IMG/VR virus record: IMGVR_UViG_3300050821_001459
Coordinates: 1 to 30,472 of that record
Reading direction: 5' to 3' (one strand)
Origin: a virus
Length of the DNA stretch: 30,472 nucleotides
Below are positions 22,264-29,841 of this stretch, one piece after another. The notes beneath the pieces are model-generated. The model had not been told where the DNA came from. It worked only from the letters and a program-made list of their open reading frames with translations, and made no database searches. Made by a program: the position numbers and the translations under genes. The stretch's first letter is position 1, and each line of letters opens with the position of its first letter.

Positions 22264-22311
22264 TTGTTAGACACTCTGAGCTAACGTCTAACAAAGCTTT
22301 AGAGGGCTCAG
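22264..22311 (+). ncRNA. Perfect inverted repeat with possible pseudoknot
   Basis: TTGTTAGAC (22264-22272) and GTCTAACAA (22286-22294) form a 9-bp stem with a 13-base loop. CTGAGC in the loop (22276-22281) can pair with GCTCAG at 22306-22311, which would make an H-type pseudoknot. An alternative short stem GTTAG/CTAAC competes within the loop. No T run follows. It lies between the operon's last small gene and the promoter-like site before the RuvC gene, so a transcript-end or processing role is possible. Confidence 0.45.
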
Positions 22312-22345
22312 CGTATCCTTATATAGGGACAGATCGCGTCTCGTC

Positions 22346-22351
22346 TATAAT
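22346..22351 (+). promoter_or_regulatory. Probable promoter (-10 box) for the RuvC unit
   Basis: TATAAT at 22346-22351 is followed by AATCTAAC, nearly the same as TATAATTAATCTATC at the strong promoter at 3267. No good -35 is seen 16-18 bases upstream (only TATAGG-like sequence), so activation or a weak promoter is implied. It lies 31 bases before the ATG at 22382, in the only gap in this part. Confidence 0.4.
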
Positions 22352-22381
22352 AATCTAACTTCGATTAGAGAGGTCCAGACT

Positions 22382-22855
22382 ATGCGCTATCTAGCGCTCG
22401 ATCCAGGTGGCAAAACTGGATGGGTCGTCTACGAGAATGGCATAGGCTCTTACGGTCAGCTGGGACCAGAACTCCACCACTGGAAGCTCTGGCGCCTCCT
22501 ACTGCAACAGGACGACTACATGTCAGGCAGGCTAGTAGTCATATGCGAACGGTTCGATAACCGTAATGCGGAGTTTGCTGTCCTAACCAGCAACGAGTAC
22601 ATTGGCGTAGTTAGGCTGTTCGAGCAGTGCCAGATGTCCAACGGTAACCCTCCGCAAGTCTACTACCAGGGCTCTAACGTCAAGAGGTGGGCGACCAACG
22701 AAAAGCTCAAAAAGTTTGGCGCCCTCATCGAGCCTGTCATACTGAACAAGGACGCGAACGATGCCATGCGACACCTATTCTATTTCCTCTGCCACCACGA
22801 GAGCATACCCTACCAGGAGCGCAACGCCATGCTCGAGCTGTTGAAGGAGACGTGA
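22382..22855 (+). CDS. RuvC-like Holliday junction resolvase
   Basis: 157 residues from ATG 22382 with AGAGAGG upstream. The RNase H-like core shows LALDPGGKTGW (Asp7), VVICERF (Glu56) and KDANDAMRH (Asp124, Asp127), the four acidic metal-binding positions of RuvC-type resolvases. YQGSNVKRWA lies between them as in the family. It should resolve branched phage DNA before packaging. Normal length for the family. It begins a short two-gene unit after the promoter-like site. Confidence 0.85.
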   Translation: MRYLALDPGGKTGWVVYENGIGSYGQLGPELHHWKLWRLLLQQDDYMSGRLVVICERFDNRNAEFAVLTSNEYIGVVRLFEQCQMSNGNPPQVYYQGSNVKRWATNEKLKKFGALIEPVILNKDANDAMRHLFYFLCHHESIPYQERNAMLELLKET

Positions 22856-23044
22856 GTGTCCACTGAGCCCGAGTGGCCATGCCACATAATGCCTACTCGC
22901 GAGTGTCTAGGAATATGCAACGTGACAGGCTACTGCTTCCGCTTCGACGAACCGCTTGACACAGACGAGAATGGTGACCGTGAGTATATAAGTCAGCTCC
23001 CGGAGGGCTGGCTGCGCGGCGGACGACGCAACACCGGGAGCTGA
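22856..23044 (+). CDS. Small hypothetical protein
   Basis: 62 residues from GTG 22856, directly after the RuvC stop, with AAGGAG six bases upstream. Cys9, Cys17, Cys21 and Cys27 are spread over the first half (WPCHIMPTRECLGIC), followed by acidic residues (EPLDTDENGDRE) and a basic Gly-rich end (GWLRGGRRNTGS). A small metal-binding protein is possible. The last 17 codons form the left part of the hairpin at 22992-23045. Confidence 0.55.
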   Translation: MSTEPEWPCHIMPTRECLGICNVTGYCFRFDEPLDTDENGDREYISQLPEGWLRGGRRNTGS

Positions 23045-23045
23045 C
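22992..23045. terminator. Hairpin between convergent transcription units
   Basis: GTCAGCTCCCGG (22992-23003) and CCGGGAGCTGAC (23034-23045) are a perfect 12-bp inverted repeat with a 30-base loop containing a small TGCG/CGCA stem. It ends the plus-strand unit and lies 25 bases from the end of the minus-strand endolysin gene, the right place for a two-way terminator. Neither side has a T tract of the intrinsic type, so stem-dependent blocking or Rho is implied. Confidence 0.55.
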
Positions 23046-23070
23046 GATCTTGGGTAGTCCGCCGTATTGA

Positions 23071-23778
23071 CTAGCCTTCCAGATACTTGACAAGAAGCTG
23101 TGCAGCCGCTAGAGCTTCTGCCTTTGTCGGACCCGCAGGCTGTGGCTTCGGTGTCGGTAGGGGGGCGCCGTACCGGTACTGCCCGAAGTCCCTACGCGTA
23201 GGAACGTCGAGATCAGCCTCGTTGCCCAGCTCGGTAATTGCCATCTGCCGAAGCTGTGCGCGTGAGTCCCACTGGTTGCCAGACCACGCTACGGTCTGAA
23301 AGCCCCAGGTAATAAGCTTGGCATCGAACAGGCGCTTGATGAGCCAGTACCCACCATAGCCGCCAGAGTTGTCTCCGAGCTCGGCACGAACGACTTGCCA
23401 GTACTTACCAGCCTCACCCAGCTTGGCTAGAGAGTTCTCTGGTGTGTCTGGAAGACCCGGCGCGTAGTCTGGAATGTCGAAGTCCGCTGCGAAGAACACT
23501 GGCCTGTCGGGAACGCCTATTGCTTTGGCTTGTTCCTTGAACAGTGCAACATCGATCTGAGCCTGGTTCGCTCCTCCCAGTACCTGGTTTGCGCCGTACT
23601 CGAAGAGGTTGAAGATATCGATACCGTTGGCTCCGAGGAGCTCGGCTTCTGCCTTGGTCAGGTTCTTCGGAGGACTGCCTTGACCGAAGTACCTTCCTAC
23701 TGCAGTGACTCCAGCTGCTTTGAGCATGGCCAGCGAGGGATGCACCACTGAGTAGTCGATGACTAGAATTTTGCCCAT
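23071..23778 (-). CDS. DUF1906-type (Rv2525c-like) glycoside hydrolase, endolysin
   Basis: 235 residues on the minus strand, ATG at 23778 with GGAGAGAAGG upstream. Residues 1-205 are a TIM-barrel of the DUF1906/GH25-like group: VIDYSVVHPSL (Asp8), AVGRYFGQ, FNLFEYGANQ, FFAADFDIPDY and TELGNEADLDVP. A Pro-rich linker follows and ends in a short helical C-terminus (TKAEALAAAQLLVKYLEG) that may bind the wall. These enzymes attack glycan strands of actinobacterial peptidoglycan. It is probably the phage endolysin; the next gene encodes a membrane coiled-coil protein that fits a holin-like partner. Confidence 0.75.
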   Translation of the reverse strand: MGKILVIDYSVVHPSLAMLKAAGVTAVGRYFGQGSPPKNLTKAEAELLGANGIDIFNLFEYGANQVLGGANQAQIDVALFKEQAKAIGVPDRPVFFAADFDIPDYAPGLPDTPENSLAKLGEAGKYWQVVRAELGDNSGGYGGYWLIKRLFDAKLITWGFQTVAWSGNQWDSRAQLRQMAITELGNEADLDVPTRRDFGQYRYGAPLPTPKPQPAGPTKAEALAAAQLLVKYLEG

Positions 23779-23792
23779 GTCCGCCTTCTCTC

Positions 23793-24506
23793 CTACTTCA
23801 GGACGAGTGCTATAATGACGTTGACCACTATGACAACTAGTGATATTGCAACGCCCATAAGTACGAGTCGGTTGTTCGTCTCGCGCTGCTCGTCTTCACG
23901 CTTATCTCTGGTACCTTCCTTACCTCCTTCCAGACCTGCAGTCTTACTCTCTAGTGCACGAATACGCTCTTCCTGCTGACTGTCCTGTATCTTAAGTCCG
24001 TCAGCAATTACAGCCAGATTGCTCTCGAACTTGTCAATTAGTGCTGCGCGCCATGCATCTGTCTCTTGTCGAGGCACTACCGTCCCAGACAGCGCCGCCA
24101 GCTGCTCACGAGCGACACTAAGCCCATCGAGAACTGTCTGGTGTGCAGATGCGTATTCGGCCTTAGTCAAGAACCCAGCAATTAGGTCTCCTTGCTGAGC
24201 CCTGAACTCGTTAACGGCTGAAAACTTTGACTCGTTAGCCTTGTCGGCCTTCTCAGAAGCTTCCTTGGCAGCAGCTAGTGCAGCACTAAGCGCCTCTGCC
24301 GAAGCATCAAACCTGGTGAACGTCAGTTCCTTCAGACTACTTATTCGTAGCTCTAGAAATTCCTGCATCGTTGACAGCTCACGACGAAGCTGCTGCGTAG
24401 TGAGTGCAGTAGGGTCTGGTACCGGAACCCAGCCACCGCCAGGTGTAGCCGACAGGCCAACTGCGAAAGGCTGCTGCTGCTGCTGCTGCAGAGGATCTTC
24501 TGCCAC
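23793..24506 (-). CDS. Coiled-coil protein with C-terminal TM helix (XhlA-like)
   Basis: 237 residues, GTG start 24506, three bases from the previous stop. The N-terminus has a run of six Gln (from six CTG repeats on the plus strand). The middle is mostly helical, with LRRELSTMQEFLELRISSLK and a long Ala/Glu/Lys-rich coiled coil. Residues about 212-236 (LVLMGVAISLVVIVVNVIIALV) are a single membrane helix. This coiled coil plus terminal helix resembles XhlA-type holin accessory proteins, and it sits beside the endolysin. A tail-associated role cannot be excluded. Confidence 0.55.
   Translation of the reverse strand: MAEDPLQQQQQQPFAVGLSATPGGGWVPVPDPTALTTQQLRRELSTMQEFLELRISSLKELTFTRFDASAEALSAALAAAKEASEKADKANESKFSAVNEFRAQQGDLIAGFLTKAEYASAHQTVLDGLSVAREQLAALSGTVVPRQETDAWRAALIDKFESNLAVIADGLKIQDSQQEERIRALESKTAGLEGGKEGTRDKREDEQRETNNRLVLMGVAISLVVIVVNVIIALVLK
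24471..24488 (+). repeat. (CTG)6 triplet repeat
   Basis: Six perfect CTG units encode the poly-Gln stretch near the N-terminus of the minus-strand coiled-coil protein. Repeat length could vary between isolates by slippage. Confidence 0.85.
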
Positions 24507-24509
24507 TAC

Positions 24510-24797
24510 CTACTCACCTGCCCAGAGCCCACTAAGTGCATTATCGAAGTTGAACGTCGTGCCTTGCGTAAGAGTTCCCTTGTACACACCGGCAATGGTG
24601 TTCATGTACGAGAACATCGTAATCACGTTCGCTGCATCTCCAGAGGAGAAGCCTAGAGCCTCCAAGCCAGCAAGACCAAGGTCTGTGATGCCCTCCTGGT
24701 CGTCGAGTATCTGCTGCATAAGATTTCGCATTGCTAGTGCATTCGTAGTAAGCGTCTGATTGATTCCTGCAACTGTTCCTTGGTCACCTATAGCCAT
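24510..24797 (-). CDS. Small hypothetical tail-region protein
   Basis: 95 residues, ATG at 24797 (MAIGDQG) with GAGGAGAG upstream; an upstream in-frame start would overlap the fibre gene by 153 bases in shadow sequence and was rejected. The protein is helical in the first half (NALAMRNLMQQILDDQE) and Gly/Ala/Asn-rich afterward. No membrane segment or motif. It lies between the fibre and the lysis genes, so a minor virion role is possible. Confidence 0.6.
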   Translation of the reverse strand: MAIGDQGTVAGINQTLTTNALAMRNLMQQILDDQEGITDLGLAGLEALGFSSGDAANVITMFSYMNTIAGVYKGTLTQGTTFNFDNALSGLWAGE

Positions 24798-24807
24798 GGG
24801 ACTCTCC

Positions 24808-27636
24808 TCATACGGGCATGATGTCCATCCAGGAGCCAGCCTGAATAGTAAAGGTGTCAGTAGCGACACTAGTAGACGTCTGAATGGTAAACAGGGCACT
24901 TGCAGAGAACGTTGCGAAAATCTCAAATTCGAGCTTAACGCTGTTACCATTAACTAGTGGCGCACCTGCATAGCTACCCAGCGAACCAGAGTTCCAGTAG
25001 GGGATAGGCTGAGTAGCAGCACCATCCGTATTCGTGAACTCAGCGTCCACGCTGGCTAGGCTTACTGCACCTCCGTGAATAGCAAAGGTAGGAGTGCCAG
25101 CACTCTGGTTGCCGACGTAGTTTATACAACCCCTGATCCGATAAGACAGAGCGGCCAGAGTAGCGGAGAGGCCCGTAATTACAGCGGGCGTAGTCGAGTT
25201 GATTGTCTGCGTGCCCGAAGTCCACAGGTGCAGTACCTCAATGGAGTACAGGTTGCCATCAGGAGCAGTTTCAGCTAGATGCTGCAGACCGCCGTTTATC
25301 GCAAGGGTGGTAACATGTGTTACGTTGCTGAACCCAATGTTGTCTGCATTGTGGTTGATAGAGGCGCCGAAGGTTAGGTCGTACGCCTTAAACCCAGCAG
25401 GGTAACCTTGACTAGTAATAGGGTCAATTCCTGAAGCCGAGGCCATAGAGAGTGCCAGGCCCACAGAACCTGAAGTAGCGTAGACCAAGTTTAGGCGGCC
25501 ATTCCCACCTGCAAGTGCAGTATGGATGCCGCTGCCATCGCCGCCAGCGCCACCGCCATAGTTGTTACCAGCTAGGCCAACAGCACCGTTAGCACCGCCG
25601 TTGCCGCCGTAACCGCCAATCCAGAAGCCGGGACCTCCCTTGCCTCCCTGACCTCCGACTGCACCAACAGCAGCACCGCCTGGTGCGCCTGAGCCGCTAA
25701 TTCCTGCGCCGCCGCCGCCTCCACCGCCGCCAGTGGCAGAGCCGTGGCCGTAGCCGCCCTTGCCACCATTATAGTGCCAGGCGTTAGTACTCCCGGTACC
25801 CGCAAGGCCTGGAACGCCAGATACGTTTGCTTGTCCACCGCCATGCGCAGTAACGGTAACGGTGTCACCAGCAAAGGTACAGTTACCGCCATTTCCTGTT
25901 CCACCAGTAGGAACAGAGTACGCATAGAGGTTTGTAGGCGTCACAGCTACTGAAGGATCGCCTGCAGACTCACCACCGCCTGCTCCGCAGTTGTAGTTAC
26001 TATTTATTCCACCGCCAGCAGCCTGAGCAAACACACTTACCGATGTAACACCTGCAGGACATGTCCAGTTGCCAGCACCTGACAGAGTTACAAACGTCTG
26101 TCCGGCTTGGCCGTACATTAGCAGAGGGCCAGGATTCAAAGACATAGACTGAGCGTTTATACCAGTACCATCAACAATGCCACCGACAATAGTACCTGCA
26201 ATAATTTGCAGTGCTGTAACAGTCCCAGCCTGTATAAGCGAGCCAGGCACCTGAGGGAAGCACAAGATTGCGCACGCATAGGTCGTGCCGCCTAGGTCAT
26301 TAGACCCAACCGTAGGAGCACCAGAAACTGCATTAAGGTCGGTCAGTGTTTGGACGGTAGTTATCTGCGTCCACGTATTGACAGGAATAGTGAATTCCTG
26401 ATTGGACGACGACGATACGCCTCCAGTAGATAGCAACCAGTCAAAGCCTAGGACAACGTCACCAGTAGTAGTATACACCCAGGCCGAGACTGCATACTCC
26501 TGGTTCAGTATAACAGGGAAGGCCTGATTATCCTCGTTCATGTAACCAGCAGTAACGCCGTTGTTAACATACTGGCCAGCGTACGAGAATGGAATTCCAG
26601 TAGGCGGAGTGACAACCGCAAACGTGCCATTGATTGCGGACCACCCTGTTGCGTCCCCGCCTAGGAAGTACGGGTTAGCATTAAGCAAGCCCAAGTAGCC
26701 CAGCATAGATGCCGTGACAGCATGAGGTGCGATTGCACCTGTACCTACTTGGTAAGGCACCCAACCGTTTGCAGGAGCCTCTTGGTAGTTCGCAAGCACC
26801 TGCGCAGCTGACAGCGCAGTCGAGTACACTGCAACTTCAGCCAAGTTGCCGTTTAGGTAATCACCACTGTACGTGACGCCGTAGCCCATTCCAATGCCAC
26901 TTGCCGACCCAGCAGTCATTGGCCCAGCAAACGGCGTGCTCCCTATAGGCTCGCCGTTCTGGTACAGCCAGAGGGTCGAGCCATCCCACACTGCAGCAAT
27001 GTAAGTCCAGCCTGTTCCGGGTATTACGTCACCCGTAACCGAGACGGAAGTAGATCCAGTACCTACGGTAATCCTAGGAGTAGTTCCGCCATTGAGAAAT
27101 AGTTCAAATCCGTTATGGTCTGTATCGGAACGTGAATTAGCAACTAGCTTCGAGTTGCCAGCTTGGGTCAGACCGTTTAGGTCAACCCAAGCCTCAACAC
27201 TAAAGGCACTAAACGGACCAGGATCGTAGGTAGTGGTTATTGTAGAACTGGTCCCGTTGAACGCAGCAGTGGTATCATTTAGTACAGGGCCAGATTGTCC
27301 GTACACAACATTAGTCGCGACACCAGTATGAGTAAAGCCTGAAGCATCTAGCGCAACAGTCGACCCGAGAGTATCTGCTAGCTTCCACCAAGCTATCGGA
27401 GCTAGCCCTCCAATTGTCGTATCATACCCTATGCCAGTCCACTGACTAGCTACGTTTCCTTCCGAAGTGTTGTACCAAATATCGCCAATGATAGGATTCA
27501 GCGGAGCAGTTGCAGCGTAGGTAATAGACGACCCAAAGGGCTGAGCAGGAGGACCGACCGCAAGCGCCTTAGTTGCTTTCTGCAATGCTTTAATATCACG
27601 GATGATGTCGTACGTTCGCGCCTGCGGATACTTCAT
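24808..27636 (-). CDS. Tail fibre with LamG-like, carbohydrate-binding-like and Gly-rich domains
   Basis: 942 residues, ATG at 27636. The N-terminus (about 1-40) is a short helical attachment region. Residues about 80-290 are a LamG/concanavalin-like fold (PIAWWKLADTLGSTVALDAS, FSVEAWVDL, NGNLAEVAVYSTAL). About 320-460 is a second beta-sandwich of carbohydrate-binding-module type (FLGGDATGWS, YAVSAWVYTT). Residues about 540-712 are extremely Gly-rich (GGGGGGGGAG with Gly-x-Gly repeats), like the polyglycine-II bundles of some phage adhesins. The last 200 residues are a beta-rich receptor-type head. It probably binds host surface sugars. Confidence 0.75.
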   Translation of the reverse strand: MKYPQARTYDIIRDIKALQKATKALAVGPPAQPFGSSITYAATAPLNPIIGDIWYNTSEGNVASQWTGIGYDTTIGGLAPIAWWKLADTLGSTVALDASGFTHTGVATNVVYGQSGPVLNDTTAAFNGTSSTITTTYDPGPFSAFSVEAWVDLNGLTQAGNSKLVANSRSDTDHNGFELFLNGGTTPRITVGTGSTSVSVTGDVIPGTGWTYIAAVWDGSTLWLYQNGEPIGSTPFAGPMTAGSASGIGMGYGVTYSGDYLNGNLAEVAVYSTALSAAQVLANYQEAPANGWVPYQVGTGAIAPHAVTASMLGYLGLLNANPYFLGGDATGWSAINGTFAVVTPPTGIPFSYAGQYVNNGVTAGYMNEDNQAFPVILNQEYAVSAWVYTTTGDVVLGFDWLLSTGGVSSSSNQEFTIPVNTWTQITTVQTLTDLNAVSGAPTVGSNDLGGTTYACAILCFPQVPGSLIQAGTVTALQIIAGTIVGGIVDGTGINAQSMSLNPGPLLMYGQAGQTFVTLSGAGNWTCPAGVTSVSVFAQAAGGGINSNYNCGAGGGESAGDPSVAVTPTNLYAYSVPTGGTGNGGNCTFAGDTVTVTAHGGGQANVSGVPGLAGTGSTNAWHYNGGKGGYGHGSATGGGGGGGGAGISGSGAPGGAAVGAVGGQGGKGGPGFWIGGYGGNGGANGAVGLAGNNYGGGAGGDGSGIHTALAGGNGRLNLVYATSGSVGLALSMASASGIDPITSQGYPAGFKAYDLTFGASINHNADNIGFSNVTHVTTLAINGGLQHLAETAPDGNLYSIEVLHLWTSGTQTINSTTPAVITGLSATLAALSYRIRGCINYVGNQSAGTPTFAIHGGAVSLASVDAEFTNTDGAATQPIPYWNSGSLGSYAGAPLVNGNSVKLEFEIFATFSASALFTIQTSTSVATDTFTIQAGSWMDIMPV

Positions 27637-27639
27637 AAC

Positions 27640-28788
27640 TCACCCCCCTGTAGTATCCGGGACAATCGTGTCTGAAAGAACGAGCGTTATCTCTTCAGCA
27701 CCCTGACCCTCGTCTGGCGGGGTAATAGACCATCCAATCACACGACGCGAATATGTAGCACCTAGAGGGAACCTTCCATCCTTAGCGTGCATGACACAGT
27801 AGTCGCCCATGCTGTACGTACCGAACACAGGACTTCTTGCACCAAATACCAAAGGACTATTCACTGTATACAGGACGGGAAGTGCAGCTAGGTCTGCTTG
27901 CGCGTACTGGTCTAGGGTAACTGTACTAGTTACACCAGAGTAGGAATTAACACCCTCCAGCAAGGGGAAGCCTGCCTGCAGAGACGCTGTATCCTCTGCA
28001 GCGCCGACCCACTGCTGTGCACCCGATCCATCGCCTACTGCCCACCAGACAGTATTTCCCGTAGACGCATTCTCGTTGTATATGTAGTCCGCAACAGATC
28101 CAGGAAAGTCAATTACCAAGTCTGTCGAAGCAATAGGGTTACCAATAACAGGTGCAACCACTAGCTGCTTTATCGGTAGACTGTTTCCGTCTTCTAGCCA
28201 CTGAATAGTGTAGTCTGGACTATTAGAGTAGGCCAGCTGAGCCTGAATAATGTCGTCGAAAGAAGTCGACAGATCCCAACCGTTAACAAGAACCTGCCGC
28301 ACAAAGTCGTTAGGTGGGAAGCTAGTCATAGGGCGAACACCAATGTCGCCGTACGTCACCCGTTGTAGCTGCAGCCAAAGATCGTTAATTATAAAACACT
28401 GGCCTGCGTTGTAGTTGTACATGGCAGAGCCAAGCCAGGACTTTGGGAACCTACGAGTCGCATACGACTCAAAAGTCTGCCCCGAAAAAGTAAATGTCTT
28501 ACCCTGAGCTTCCCATTGACGCGTCCATATAATTCCTCCCCAAACGATCTTGTTCTCGCGATAGGCCCAGAAAGCAGTTCGACCGGGAATAGTTCTAGAA
28601 ATAAAGTCAGCGTCAGCTATTCTAGGATCATCGAGATTCGCGCCAGCAGTCATGTTACCCGGCGTATTGAGCTGACAGTCTAGAGTTACTCCATGAAGCG
28701 GAATTTCACCCAGCACTGTATTAGTTCTGAGGTCCGTTGTCAAGTAGGTGTAATGCGCCTCGTTGTACGACGGAAACGGATATGTCAA
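27640..28788 (-). CDS. Minor tail protein, Gp37-like
   Basis: 382 residues, ATG at 28788. The N-terminal half (GVTLDCQLNTPGNMTAG, then TAFWAYRENKIVWGGIIWTR and FTFSGQTFESYATRRF) has the layout of the siphovirus tail-associated Gp37-like family. In that layout a beta domain reports a position and value at a binding surface, and a helical part follows. The C-terminal half is beta-rich and ends in a strand-rich RRVIGWSITPPDEG. No peptidase motif. It is likely a baseplate or tip protein of a siphovirus tail. Confidence 0.55.
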   Translation of the reverse strand: MTYPFPSYNEAHYTYLTTDLRTNTVLGEIPLHGVTLDCQLNTPGNMTAGANLDDPRIADADFISRTIPGRTAFWAYRENKIVWGGIIWTRQWEAQGKTFTFSGQTFESYATRRFPKSWLGSAMYNYNAGQCFIINDLWLQLQRVTYGDIGVRPMTSFPPNDFVRQVLVNGWDLSTSFDDIIQAQLAYSNSPDYTIQWLEDGNSLPIKQLVVAPVIGNPIASTDLVIDFPGSVADYIYNENASTGNTVWWAVGDGSGAQQWVGAAEDTASLQAGFPLLEGVNSYSGVTSTVTLDQYAQADLAALPVLYTVNSPLVFGARSPVFGTYSMGDYCVMHAKDGRFPLGATYSRRVIGWSITPPDEGQGAEEITLVLSDTIVPDTTGG

Positions 28789-28797
28789 GTCGCCACC

Positions 28798-29832
28798 TCA
28801 GTTCAAGGGAATGCTCCCGTAGAAGTCCATTCTAGTGGTGGCCGTTCCACTTACACCGTAGACAGTAATTGATCCGTCGGTGTTAAATCGCCACGCGGGC
28901 ACTTCAGTACCCTGAATTGCGGAGTACACGTTCCGAGTGTAGGTGCGTATAGGCCTGTACCCCGTAGGCAGTCCATTAGCTATGACCCAGATAGTTGTAC
29001 CGTCTGCTGGCGGGGAGCCTGGAGGAACGATATTGTTTAGGTCAATGAGAACTTCGTTGGTTGGCATAAGCCTATAGCGCGCAACGCCAGAGACCGTCCA
29101 TCCTGACAGGATGCCGCCGAAGTTATGCCATGGGTCCGTCGCAACGACCGAGTAGTACGGTACGTAGTTGTACGCGCCACTGACAATGATGCCCAGAAGG
29201 TTAGTGTCGTTCTCCCACCACATCGTACCTTCAGGAGCCGACAGTGACGGCCTTGCAGAACTTGTCGTAGGCCATGGACCATCCATCGGCACGTAAACTC
29301 TAGCATCAACGACAGTTCCGCCACCGTTCGTAACTGTCATGTTCGGTGTAACACGAACGAGTGCTAGAGGTACAGCATTGCTAGGCAGTGCAGGTGTAGC
29401 ACCAGGTGAACTAGAAGAGAACGTTCCTTCAACAGCTACGATATCCCAGCCATCGACACCTGTCGTCACACCTGCGTAGGAAGTACTAGTTGCGCTGTCG
29501 TTCTGCACTGCAGCAATAACGTCAGTTCGCCACTGCGTCGAAGAAGCAGCAGCTAGGCTTATGGTATACGACGCTGTGTTGTATCCCGCATACATACCTG
29601 ACCAAGCAGTACTCGAGGGCATGTAGACAAGACCGGTAGCTATAGTGACCGTCATAGCTGCATTGCCAGTAACTGCCATTACTCCGCCGAAGGTAGCGTG
29701 TACGCCCCCAATCGGTGAAGTCGCCCCTACGACAAAGGGAGCGGACATTATTCCGGCTTGTGCCATTCTGAACAAGGCAGCCGAATGAGTAGTCTGGTTC
29801 TGCAAACAATACGACGGTTGCTGCGGTGCCAT
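28798..29832 (-). CDS. Minor tail protein, unknown
   Basis: 344 residues from ATG 29832 behind GAGAGG. The composition (Ser/Thr/Gly/Ala/Val) and alternating strand pattern mark a beta-rich virion protein. The middle contains RTDVIAAVQNDSATS and VDGWDIVAVEGTF, similar to phage tail or receptor-binding proteins that have a domain with repeated Gly/Asn turns. The C-terminus is strand-rich (VLIDLNNIVPPG, NTDGSITVYGVSG). Adjacent genes are all tail components, so a tail-tip or fibre role is the best guess. Confidence 0.6.
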   Translation of the reverse strand: MAPQQPSYCLQNQTTHSAALFRMAQAGIMSAPFVVGATSPIGGVHATFGGVMAVTGNAAMTVTIATGLVYMPSSTAWSGMYAGYNTASYTISLAAASSTQWRTDVIAAVQNDSATSTSYAGVTTGVDGWDIVAVEGTFSSSSPGATPALPSNAVPLALVRVTPNMTVTNGGGTVVDARVYVPMDGPWPTTSSARPSLSAPEGTMWWENDTNLLGIIVSGAYNYVPYYSVVATDPWHNFGGILSGWTVSGVARYRLMPTNEVLIDLNNIVPPGSPPADGTTIWVIANGLPTGYRPIRTYTRNVYSAIQGTEVPAWRFNTDGSITVYGVSGTATTRMDFYGSIPLN

Positions 29833-29841
29833 AGCAGCCTC

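Noticed and set aside
22992-23045. Classical intrinsic terminator with U tract
   Set aside because: The 12-bp stem is perfect but the loop is 30 bases and neither side has a T run, so it is listed only as a probable two-way terminator.
24471-24488. CTG repeat as a regulatory repeat
   Set aside because: It encodes a Gln run in the coiled-coil protein and no further evidence supports a regulatory role.
24510-24950. Longer version of the gene at 24510-24797 starting at 24950
   Set aside because: The extra 51 residues overlap the fibre gene and are Leu/Arg/Ser-rich shadow sequence; ATG 24797 has a clear GAGGAG site.
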